Shown here in pieces: positions 27,408 through 41,146 of a stretch of DNA of 64,000 nt. The position numbers were made by a program, and so were the translations under genes. Every line of letters begins with the position of its first letter. The stretch's first letter is position 1. Origin of the DNA: Glandiceps talaboti (Eukaryota > Hemichordata > Enteropneusta > Spengelidae); assembly GCF_964340395.1 (NCBI RefSeq), contig NC_135553.1, positions 1,327,001 through 1,391,000 on the forward strand. Reading direction: 5' to 3'. The notes beneath the pieces are model-generated. The model saw only the letters and a program-made list of their open reading frames with translations. It was not told the origin of the DNA and ran no database searches.

Positions 27408-30400
27408 GTAGGATCACCCTACAAACACAAGTACACCAAAACAAATAGAGGCAAAAACACACAAACACAAATATTAAAACGAACAAAGGTTCACATGTAG
27501 TACATCGTACACAATTATACCAGAACAATTAAATCTCACCTCTCTTGTTCACATATACCAATGACTGGCATTATGTAAGGATGTCGTACTTTTGCCACAG
27601 ACCGCTCCTAGAAAGATAAAAAATTACATACCCACTTTGACAGCTGACTGTCCATTCATCACAAAAGTACAAGAAGTATACATTAAAAATTCATCTCTTC
27701 AAATTCAAACTGACAACATTGTATGAATGCAGTGAAAGTCAAGTTTTATGATAACATAGCCATATGACTGAAATTTCTTTGTGTACTAAAATTATAAAAT
27801 GCTATGATATACTATTATACAAATCTAGACAAATAGTCAAGATAATATCTCAATATTAATCAATATACCTGCACACAGACTGCTGTAAATGTGGACCACT
27901 TAGGGCAGTGAGATAAAACACTAAAATGTCGTGGTACACAATCTGAGAACCACTTAGGCCAGTGACAAAATTACAACATAGTATTAGTTTTAGATAACAA
28001 CTACTTAGACTAGCCTAAGAGATATAAGATTTTCATGACTGTTATTACCGTTTATTCAATTTTAGACTTCACATCTGTCCATTGATATTTTTTCAAAATC
28101 AACATTGTTGTATAAATATTAATACTGATATTATAATATTTTGTTAATAACTTCATAACTATCCCTATCAGAAAAACTCACTCACCCTATCAAAGTGTTT
28201 TTCTCCTTGCGAACCAAAAAGCTGTGTGAGTTTCAGTCGCTTCACAGCAACGGTGTAGTCCAACCCACATTTAAGTTTTATTTTACCTGTGAGATGATAA
28301 TGAAATAAGATGGTTATTATTCTATCATGAATCATGATTTTTATGATTGTATTCTATTGCTGCATACCATACAGTCCCAATGCATGAAAAACCATTTTAT
28401 GGATGCACTGCTGTTAATTAATAAATAAAATAAAATAAAATAAATAAATGAATAAATAAATAAGAAATAAACATGAAAGTAAAACAGAATACCCTAAAAC
28501 TGAATGTTGAAATTCTGTCCAAATATGACAAACTAGTATGATATCATGATAAGTGTAATGTGTTGATACTTCTTCTTCCAATCTCATATCATCTACTTAC
28601 CTTTGAACACATCTCCAAATCCACCCTCTGTGCAAATAACGTTTTTGAAGTCACATGCCATTTCTGAAATCTGGTCATAATTGAAAGTCTCCAGTCTGTG
28701 TCCTAAATGTGAGCTTGTCCATTGTAGCACTGGTGCAGGTGCTGTACTCTCCTCTGTTGGATTGGATGGTACAACTTGTGATGAGGGACTAACTGCTGTC
28801 TGTGGAAGGTGAATTTTCACTGGAGATGCAGTCTCTATTATAGGTGATGCAATCTCCATTGATGTTAACGGAACTGGTGTAGGAGAAACTGATGGTTCAG
28901 GAACTGATGCAGCAACATCTGATGTTGCAGTAACTGCTGCTGGACTTGATGTAGTAGAAGGAACAGATGTTGCAGGAAGTGATATTGAAGGCACTGCTAA
29001 TGCTATGGATTGACCATCTGCAAGAGATGAACCACTTGTTACCTCAGTTGAGCCTCCAATAGCAGCTGTTTGTATTGGGGCTGTAGATGGACTAATGGAA
29101 ACTGTCTGTTGTGGAAAGTTTAGTGCTGATGTTCCTGTAGCTGGACTATGGGAAACTGTCTGTTGTGGAAAGTTTAGTGCTGACGTTCCTGTAGCTGGAC
29201 TATGGGAAACTGTCTGTTGTGGAAAGTTTAGTGCTGACGTTCCTGTACGCAGTACACTTTCTTGGTGTCTCATTGAGTCATATGGATTAATAGGATATGC
29301 CATACTACTATCTCTGTATTGCATAGACTGCTCTGTAGTATTAGAAGCTGTGACATCATCACCTTGACCTAATGGCCTTGGTTGAGGAGAGTGTAAATGT
29401 GAAAACATGAATGTGCTTTCTGGAGCTGACGATGGTTTGGTATTATCGTGGGAGATTGCTAAGGATTCACCATATCTAGGTTGAACAGAGCCAAAGCCAA
29501 GTTGTGTGGGAGCCTTGGATCTCTGAGTCATTGCTAATTGAGGGCCTGGTTCATCACCATAGCTGAATGGTCGGGTCTGTACTCTATTATCAGAAGAACT
29601 TAAATCAAGGGCTCTCATTCTATGTGACAATGATTGTCCAAAATATGCAGGACTGAGTAGTTCAGGTGTTGTTGTTGGTGGTGGTGGAACATGTCGTGGA
29701 GTTTGACTTGAGTCAGTACCTGAATAACAAAGATATGACATAAACAATCATGTTCATAAGTCTGAGATACTTCTACACAGTTGCAATTAGATGAAATTTC
29801 ATAATCTATAATCTTTGCATCCAAAATACAATGTATGGTTGTTTTTGGGGGATAGTGGATGTGTAGTTATCTGACCTTCAGTTCCACAGAATCCATATAT
29901 AAACTGTTATGGTTTATTTACTAAATGTATCCTGTACTTAGGTACAGGTAGTGATTAAAACACAGGCATTATACCATACACAAGCCAACTTTACTTAGAC
30001 TACCTTATGAATGAGTTACTTGTACTGAGCGCCCTCAAGCAGTGATTCCTGCAACTAGTTACAGGGATCACATGGCATGCATGGGTCACCACTCGGTAGA
30101 AGTATTTATTTAAAAACATAAAAAGTAAAAATAAAGAAAAAAAAAATATCTGTAAACAAATACAAAGGCAATTTTTGAATTTCCGTGCTCTTATCTGTTA
30201 TTTTTTAAAAGGAACACAAATGAGATGATATGTTACCAGTTTGAGGTGTGTTGCTATGGGTTTGTTTTCTCTGTGTTTCCTGGTAATCTTGGTGTCTTTG
30301 CTGGTAGTCTGATAGTGTTCGCTTGTAGTTGGGTTGTCTTTGCTTGGGGTCCTGTAGCATTTGATTGTAGTCTGATCGTGTTCGTTTGTAGTCCCGTGGT

Positions 30401-32105
30401 GTTTGCTGGTGGTCTGGGACTGTCAGCCCTTGATATGTTGGAGCTCGATATCTATCTGGAGAATACTCTGGTAATAGAATGATAAGAAATCATTATACGT
30501 ATGTTTACGGTGGAAAAGTCTAGAACTTAATGTAAAACAACACATACTTAATAATTGGTAGATATGTAATAACAGAACAAGGAGAATAATAACATGATAT
30601 GCAGTCAATGATAAGAGGTTTGAGTCAATTAGCATAATTTAACATTTGTCTACCAATGTTTACCACAATACTTATCATGGCCTGTATCATACATGTTCAT
30701 TTGCTACACTGTATATTGATCATTATATCATACTCAAGCCAAGTTATTGTCCTCAAACAGAAAATATGGATCATATACCCTGGTCATTCTACATCACAAC
30801 AAACCCATGTCTACATCACTGACTTTGCAGTGTCCAAAATATGAATCAAAAACCTTCCAAATCACCAGATTATGCTTGAGGAGGTATGAATATATTAGTC
30901 CTCAATATTTCACTTCTTTCAGCTGGAAAACACTCATGACCTAAGGGTTTGTCACTACTCATCTAGTAGCTCAGAGTGACAAGGCCCCTTAGGTCACTCG
31001 TATTTTCCTCAGCTGAATGAAGAAAAATATTGGGAACTTATATCTAAATATACAGTACAGTATTGCTCTGGGATTACAAGGACTTTACAATGTTTCATTT
31101 GAAGGGTGACATGGATATGAGATAATTATAGTCCAAGGGTTTCTGTCAAGTAGTGTTATAGATATACAAATGTAGATGTATGCAATACAAAAGGCAAACA
31201 AATTAATTCACCAGATGATCATGTATTTTAAAATACATTCAATTTTCAAATTGCCAAATGTTACAGTTTTGTAGCTAATTTTTAGATTAAGTGAAATATC
31301 TCAAAAAGCAGACTGAAATATATACTACTAGCAAATTGTTGGAAAGTTATTTAGAGTGAAAACTGTAAAAATACAGAAAGTAGTTGATCATTTTGCTGGC
31401 TACTAGCTATTACCCACACCTCTAACTTGATAGGTAGCTATATTGCATGGGATGACCTGAAATTTGTCTTTAAATCAATCTGTAGTTCACATGAGGCTAT
31501 TGTAGTAATATTCATAGACTTGAAGTGACACCAGGGTCTAAGTGCTAACATAGTGTCTCACCTTCAACTAATCTGGCTAAGTCATTCCTTCCAATTGTTG
31601 CAAGTACTCCCTGGAGTCCATCATCTCTAGACAATACCTTAGGATCTTTGGAAAGGACAAGTCTTCTCTCAAGGTGTTTAAAAGTTGTCCAAATGCATTT
31701 TTGTTCACGAACTCTTGCTGTCAATTTCTCTCTAAACTGGTATATGACATCAGCTATATCTTCTCTCTTCAGATTATTTCCAATATGATGTAGTAGTCTT
31801 CGATAAGAACTGATCTTACCTTGGGTTTGAAATTTTCGTTCAACGTCATGTAGATCTTCCCTGAATTTATCTTTGATAAGTTTGTTTTCATCAATAAGCC
31901 ATAGTAACTCTTTGACCAATTCAAGATTTCTTTCACTTATATGCCCCTGCTCTTTCAAGAGGAAGAAAAGATCTACTGCTTTGTCACATCTCTCTAGATT
32001 CCTATCACCAATAAGGTCAGTCAACAGAAATTTTAATCTAACTACATTTGAATCGGTGATTTGATTCGATGTGTTGACGAAAAGTTTATTAATCCACTGT
32101 GCCAT
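17954..32105 (-). CDS. Tandem-DED / IRAK-like kinase / zinc-binding / caspase-like (C14) multidomain protein
   Basis: Thirteen exons in consistent phase: 32105-31562, 30467-30237, 29719-28601, 28286-28186, 27607-27540, 25167-25012, 24589-24369, 24030-23906, 23535-23407, 21040-20956, 20350-20222, 19804-19699, 18761-17954; 1273 aa. DED1 is ~2-76 ([12 protein letters not shown]) and DED2 ~98-181 (RNDL, helix-6 RxDL). A Gln/Ser/Pro linker precedes an IRAK4-like kinase, ~605-895: GGFGDVFKG loop, Lys647 in VAVK, FDRE with Glu666, HLDVKPGN (Asp747, Asn752) and DVG (Asp765). The non-RD loop and DVG are unusual. Residues ~905-960 form a Cys/His zinc-binding module. A C14 domain follows with His1054 (FSGHGG), Cys1094 (LDCCYA) and small-subunit-like [11 protein letters not shown] and ITFNEL. 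The ATG follows a splice acceptor (TTACAG). Exon 12 has an alternative acceptor giving start 19813. Confidence 0.85.
19106..19615. repeat. 25-bp minisatellite in intron 12 of the kinase-caspase gene, ~20 copies
   Basis: The unit GACATGGTCTGTGATAGCTG plus TGTGT repeats every 25 bp with few substitutions (GAGAGC for GATAGC, TTTGA for TGTGA). Open frames on the minus strand spell only a repeated HTAITDHV-type peptide. Unlike the other large arrays of this gene, it contains no exon edge. Confidence 0.95.
20645..20922 (-). mobile_element. tRNA-derived SINE with a conserved-looking central core
   Basis: On the minus strand the element starts near 20922 with GGGTTGTCGG. It carries an A box TGGCCGAGTGG (plus 20902-20912) and a B box GGTTCGAACCC (around 20858-20870), the internal pol III promoter of a tRNA-like head. 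Downstream is a core with GGTTTTCCCCGGGTACTCCG followed by GTTTCCTCCTGC, a motif I associate with widespread animal SINE cores. It ends with AATAAAG and an ATT-type tail at about 20647. It lies in intron 10 of the kinase-caspase gene. I did not find a clear target-site duplication. Confidence 0.8.
21219..23408. repeat. 30-bp minisatellite of ~73 copies, each carrying the splice donor of kinase-caspase exon 9
   Basis: On the gene (minus) strand the unit is GTATGTGTGAATAGATGGTA plus TTCTTACAAG, so every junction reads ACAAG|GTATGTG. Exon 9 ends ATCAAG at 23407 and the array starts at its own donor GTATGTG, so the intron consists of repeated copies of a donor-like sequence. Most units are 30 bp; 28-, 29- and 31-bp variants interrupt. 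In the exon 9 frame the unit is stop-free and encodes [10 protein letters not shown]. The array fills most of intron 9. Confidence 0.95.
24106..24380. repeat. 36-bp repeat spanning the exon 7 donor of the kinase-caspase gene, ~5-7 copies
   Basis: On the gene strand each unit contains AGTCTTGGCATTG|GTAAGTTAAC, that is, the last 13 bases of exon 7 plus its donor (exon end at 24369). At least five copies are near-perfect and the distal ones are diverged. The period is 36 bp. Read-through in frame meets TAG within the first unit, so downstream donors would encode a truncated kinase. Confidence 0.92.
25143..27212. repeat. 56-bp minisatellite, ~37 copies, each carrying the splice acceptor and start of kinase-caspase exon 6
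   Basis: On the gene strand each unit contains TTTGTATTGGCAG|TAAACC followed by the bases for MCIVYP, that is, the real exon 6 acceptor (exon start 25167) plus about 25 bases of kinase coding sequence. Variants are point changes only (AAAGT/AAGGT/TAAGT, GGG/GCG). Because 56 is not a multiple of 3, use of a distal acceptor would shift the frame. The array fills most of intron 5. Confidence 0.95.
27276..27406. repeat. CA dinucleotide microsatellite in intron 5 of the kinase-caspase gene
   Basis: A nearly pure CA run with a few CAGA, CGCA and CAAA interruptions. Frames on either strand give only His-Thr or Cys-Val polymers. Confidence 0.95.
28425..28464. repeat. AATAA/TAAA simple repeat
   Basis: A short run of AAATA and AATA units in intron 3 of the kinase-caspase gene. 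Confidence 0.8.
29092..29262 (-). repeat. 54-bp coding minisatellite inside kinase-caspase exon 3 (18-aa repeat x3)
   Basis: Three nearly identical 54-bp units encode [18 protein letters not shown] in tandem in the Ser/Pro-rich linker between the second DED and the kinase. The last copy diverges at its end (SISPS). The period is a multiple of 3, so the frame is preserved. Confidence 0.95.
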
Positions 32106-32269
32106 CTGTAATTCTATTGACTCAGTTGTGTACAAAAATGGTAAAATATCAGTTTTCTAACAGTGACTTTTAAGTGAAATGAATGAGTTGTTGTATTTTG
32201 CTGTATTTGTGTCTTTTGGTACAGTTATGTCACTGACAGATACTTGTCAATAAAGTTGCACTTCTTTAT

Positions 32270-33133
32270 TCAGTTGTGTCTGAAAAGTTTTAAACCCATC
32301 CAATTGAGACAGAGAAAAAACACTGCCACTGGTACTGTAGCTGGTACAAGTAGACTATAGTAACACATGGACTGACCATCCATACAACAGTCTGGGAATT
32401 CCTGAAATCAAAAAAAACAACAAATACAATTACTGGTAGAAGAATTTGTAATAGATGTTAATTATAAACAGTGCTGATGAGAAGAAGACAATTTTCTGAG
32501 AATTTTCTGAGTATATATATATATATACACATAGGTATGTGATATGTACCTCACACCTCACAACGTAGAAACCCAAACAAGAGTTCACCATGCACCAACC
32601 CGTAGTATACAGTGTTGACATCATATACAGTGTTGAACTTCAGGCTACACTGGCAGATCAAACAATATTTTCGATTAATGTGAGCGTTCAATATCGGGAT
32701 GCTGCAAGATTTGTAGTCACAGAACAATGTACCACATGGCTTGAAGTGGATGGCATGCTGAGGTAAACCGATTTGTCACAAACATGACAAATAAACCATG
32801 TTTGTCTCAGGCATGACAAATACATAGACTATATCGCTTCGCTATTTGTCTTGCTGTTGTAAACGGTCACAAAATTGCGCTTACTACAACTGAGTCATAC
32901 TCTAATCGTGTAAACCGAAAGGAGGAAAATACCCTACCTGTTCTATATTTAGATTATGGATCTATGTAGGTATGACTGAACCATTCGTAATACAGTAGCC
33001 TATCAAATCAAACAGACATTACTCATCTCATCTCACCCACCTTGTCTTGACAATCTGCGAAGATTACTCCATATGTACAAGCCGACATTAAGCAAAGTAT
33101 TATAACGATTGAAAATACATGTATAGTGTTCAT
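32270..33133 (-). CDS. Small signal-peptide/membrane protein, 74 aa, two exons
   Basis: Exons 33133-33041 and 32401-32270 join in phase 0 through GTGGGT...TTTCAG. The N-terminus MNTIHVFSIVIILCLMSACT is a good signal peptide. The mature part has a Cys cluster (DCQDKEFPDCCMDGQSMCYY) and a hydrophobic segment (SLLVPATVPVAVFFLCLNW) that could span the membrane, then a short basic tail ending RHN. An AATAAA overlaps the stop codon. The stop is only ~164 bases before the ATG of the DED-kinase-caspase gene on the same strand. I do not recognise the family. A type I mini-membrane protein fits. Alternatively, its first exon could serve as an upstream exon of the next gene. Confidence 0.5.
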
Positions 33134-33291
33134 ATTTGTCGACTCAGGTGAAGTGAATTCTTAAAACCAGGACCATCTATCCTTGGCTTGGCGCTTGGTA
33201 TCACGGAACTTGCACGTAGTATGTACAGACACTCCTATGTCATACTTCCTGGTATCGGGGTGAAAGGTCAACATTGTCATCGTAGAGGGCG

Positions 33292-33527
33292 TATTATATT
33301 ATACCAGTATATTCATGGCGCAAATCGAGAGATCTGATTGGTCCAGACATCGAACTAGCGCGTCTAAAATGAGCGATAATGCACAGTTGGCACGCATCCA
33401 AATTTTGATGTTAACTGTTCGTCTACGAACGTTGCAGTCCGTGAAGGGATGGGGACGCAAATGAAACCAGAAAACATCGCGTCTTATCTTGTTTCCGATA
33501 TTTTCAATATACTGGTATAATATAATA
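33292..33527. mobile_element. MITE-like element with 22-bp perfect terminal inverted repeats
   Basis: Positions 33292-33313 are the exact reverse complement of 33506-33527 (core ATACCAGTATATT / AATATACTGGTAT). The interior (~190 bp) has higher CpG content and no coding capacity. The element lies ~160 bp upstream of the 74-aa gene start, and a hairpin element abuts it. The target duplication is unclear (GCG on both sides is possible). Confidence 0.6.
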
Positions 33528-33670
33528 GCGATAAACCACCCCATGGAATGGTATACCACTCGGTTTTGACCAGTGAACTCAATATATGCACTCGCTATCG
33601 CTCGTGCATATATTTCGTTCACTGGTCAAAACCTCTTGGTATACCATTCCCAGGGGGTGGTTTATTGCTT
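33528..33670. mobile_element. Near-palindromic foldback (hairpin) element
   Basis: The left arm GCGATAAACCACCCCATGG... (33528-33591) pairs with the right arm ...CAGGGGGTGGTTTATTGCTT (about 33604-33670) over ~64 bases with few mismatches. Shared motifs include AATGGTATACCA and TTTTGACCAGTGAAC. The loop is about 12 bases. It directly abuts the TIR element at 33292-33527, so one may be nested in or derived from the other. Confidence 0.75.
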
Positions 33671-36323
33671 AAATATATAACAATCTGTCAAGATAATGGT
33701 CAGGGTATTAGACTACAAAGAAAATGTTGGTATCTCTTGTAAAGCAAAAAAATGGAAAAAAAAATTTAATCACATGTAGCACCGTTGATAAGATTTTATA
33801 TAAGCTTAGCACCTGGCAAAACTCTGAGGAGACGATCGCGATCACACGGTAAGATACAAGTGTTAACATTTATTACTAGTTCTAGACTTGTTCAAGTCTC
33901 CGAGCTTTTTTCATTCTTTATTTGAATAAAATATTTGTTTATACAAACAAACAAACAAACAAACAAACAAAAACAGCATAACTGTATTCTTTTGTGTGAA
34001 ATGATAACCTGACTGAGTTATTGCGAAACATATATAGACATTTAGGAGACTTCTAGCAACTGGGAAAATGAAAGAAAAAAATTGACGCTATTTTTCTTTA
34101 CAAAACCAAAAGTGAATAACAAATTGAAAACATTCTAAGGTAAGATTCAAAAATCTCCCACGTGACAGGAGTCAATTTATACGGTGACGTATATTACATA
34201 TCTGAAAGATGTCTAAAGAACTTTTGTGTAGTGCGTTGACATGTGTGGTGCTTTTTTGTGTGAAATAAAAACAATGATATTAACGTCATTAAATAATGAA
34301 ATAAAATAAAATACTATCATATAAGGCAAGAGGGAAGAAAGATAACATTACAGTCGACAGATCTAGAGATACTTTAAACATCGGTTTATCTATTAACGAG
34401 ACTACTGTATTTGGGGAAAACTTTCAGGACTCAGTCTATGAATGCCAACATTATAACACTTCGCATCTTACCCTAAACACCACTACTCGTGAGAGTGACG
34501 AAGCATCTGTGTAAAAAAATGAAAAAGTTTATATTTGCCGGAGAGGAAGGGGTATTATTTACAACTTTTTGACAAAAAGAGCAATATTTCAGAGGCTCAA
34601 CCTGTGATGGCAGGAACAAAAATTGCTCTCAAATCTATGCTGTCATACTATTTGTATCACCCAAAGATATTACAGATAGCACAGACCACACCGGCCTGAG
34701 ATGCCAGGTAACAGGTTCACTTAACGTTATTTGTATTTCAAATGTGTCACATGAAACGCCCATGAAATGGTCATTGATAATCGTTTTTACTTTGAGACCG
34801 TCGGATGTCAGCTCGGACATTTTGTTTCGTTTAGTTTGTGTAAAAACTAATCATCCGTTTTTATTTTCTTACACTTTTTTGATATTTTGGTGACGAAAAT
34901 GCAATATTTCAAAAATCTTGGATAAGAATTATTGTTTTGCAGTATTTTCACCTGTAAAATATAAGATTTGAAAGAGATAACCAAAACTTTAAGATTATAT
35001 TTATCACATTTGCTAAGAAAATAAAAACCCAAAATAGATCAGAAATTATCTAGAATACATTGCATCATATCGGTTACTATTATAATGCTAAATTTGGGGT
35101 ATTCTATCACTGCCCATAAGGGATTGTGTATGATTTTCAAAGAGTACAACATCATGAACATGGAATGAACTTGAAGATGGCCCGGGAAGACAATAATATG
35201 TGGTGTTTGGGTAATTCACAGAAATCAATCATACACTCGGCCTTGCCCTGTATAGCATAAATGATAAGTAAAAATATACTAGTAAAAGAGTACATGTAAT
35301 ATAGCAACTCTTATTTCCCCAGGCTTATCAGATATTTCGACGAGACGTATTTGATCAGAGTGTATTTGACGATGCTGAATTCGAATTTGTACTTTACTTC
35401 AGTGTATATACACAATCTACTTTGCATACAATTACATAAGGGGTCAGAGTTCACAATAGAGTAAACTATACGACATGCCTTTTCAGTGTCTACATATCCA
35501 TCATGCAGTTAGTACATGTACTACCAACAGAAACATCGAAGGTAAGATTGTTTACTCAAAAAACACATATCTGCATTATTTCGTCTGTTCTATTATTTGT
35601 TCACAGGACGATACTTATACGGTGGGCTAAGTGTGCTTTAAAAGAACATAAAATGACCTTCGACCTTTCTATTCCATGGTGTCATGTTTACGTGTATACA
35701 AGTAGTGACACTGACAAAATAACTTATATGACCAGTTCGGTGCATGGGACATATAATCAAACATGTAAAATGACTATGACACATACTGTGTACGTCTTGT
35801 AGGGGTTTTGTGACGTCACATTTACACCCGTTGATAGGATAATACCTGTTATTGAAAACATCAAATTGTGTGACTATATCAATGCTAAACTCGATGACCA
35901 ATTAACAAAGAAACCTTTTTTAAGTCAATGTTACTGTATTCTCTGCGGCAATGAATTTGCTCTGCTATGCTACTCTGTCAGTCCACAGATTCATTCGTAA
36001 CGTTTGCAGTTCGACAAAACAAGAGACTAGTTGCATAAAGTGTATGTGTATACATGGGGATACATCGAAACATTGATTTTTTTTTTCGGAAGAAAAATTA
36101 CCTCATATGACATTTTGACATGTTAATGAACTATATTTTATTGGTTGATAATAAATCATTTAAATGTCTACAGTAGAATGACATATTTCTTTCTTTTCTC
36201 ACCGTCTTTCAAAGTGGTCACCGGTTAAAGAGGTATGAAGTACCTGAAGTAGAGAGGAATCGTCTCATCTATCGCACAAAACGTTAGTTGACTACTGTTC
36301 GAGTACTTTCCCACCCCTACGCT
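33671..36323. other. Intergenic interval upstream of the SLC46-like gene
   Basis: No exon with family features is seen. It holds an AAAC tetranucleotide run (about 33944-33972) and AT-rich single-copy sequence. Open frames such as that near 35503-35802 lack any recognisable motif. The last ~300 bases should contain the SLC46-like promoter, but no clear core element could be fixed. Confidence 0.5.
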
Positions 36324-40373
<4,050 letters not shown>

Positions 40374-41146
40374 GTGCGCTTATAAAATTACAAAACATTT
40401 AAACTTAGAATATATACCAGGAATTGTGAGAAAAGCGACACAATTCATTCAGTAATGCAGAGGACAAAGCTCGAGCTCTGTCTTGAAGCTGACTGAATGT
40501 GTACAATGTCTGTAAAATACGTCGCTGGGGGCGTCCTTTCCATCCCTTCAGTGGACGGGATGAGAACAGTGACTACAATGGGCTATCTTTCTGTCTAACA
40601 ATAGAGTCGAGTTTGAAACTTTGAGCAGCATATGATTAGAGATTAGTAAGTCTACCTATCAACACAATATTCAATTATAGAGCTTTAGTACAACGCTTCT
40701 CTTACTTCGTAATAGATGAACGTAGAGTAATAGTCAACGGGATCGAACATTTCCAGAACTTGTGGTATAAAGACTTAGACTGTATTTACACATTGAACAC
40801 TGGGGGCGCTGTCTATAATTGATCGGTATATCGCAAACAGTTTGTTGTCAACAAAAACATTCGCAAGCCCCATCAAGGCAGATGAAATTTTCATATTGGC
40901 GAGTTTGAATTTATGAACAAGGACTGAATGCACACCTGGGGTTTCCTTAGTACATGGAATGTTAGATACATTTCGGAATAAAAGATTCTAGTAAGAGTTG
41001 AAATCCATCCACAGCTGTTTTGATGTCATGATGTTCGATTGATCGCACCTCTTAGCCTGTCTCAAGCTGTGCTAAAACAACGTACGTAAATTCCGATGAA
41101 AAGACTATAAAAGTCAAACTCATGCAGTCCTGGAAATCAGCTCAGT
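40374..41146. other. Convergent intergenic interval between the SLC46-like and C-type lectin genes
   Basis: About 770 bases that should hold both 3' UTRs. I see no exon, RNA gene or repeat here. Confidence 0.5.

Noticed and set aside
27193-27528. Cys-Val / His-Thr frames
   Set aside because: Translation of a CA microsatellite.
32106-32135. Extension of the DED protein upstream of 32105
   Set aside because: It begins with a TTG codon and contains the splice acceptor TTACAG just before the ATG.
35503-35802. 99-aa open frame as a gene
   Set aside because: No family motif, signal peptide or splice context.
36288-36323. N-terminal extension of the SLC46-like protein
   Set aside because: The frame there begins with TTG, not ATG; the first ATG at 36324 gives a typical SLC46 N-terminus.
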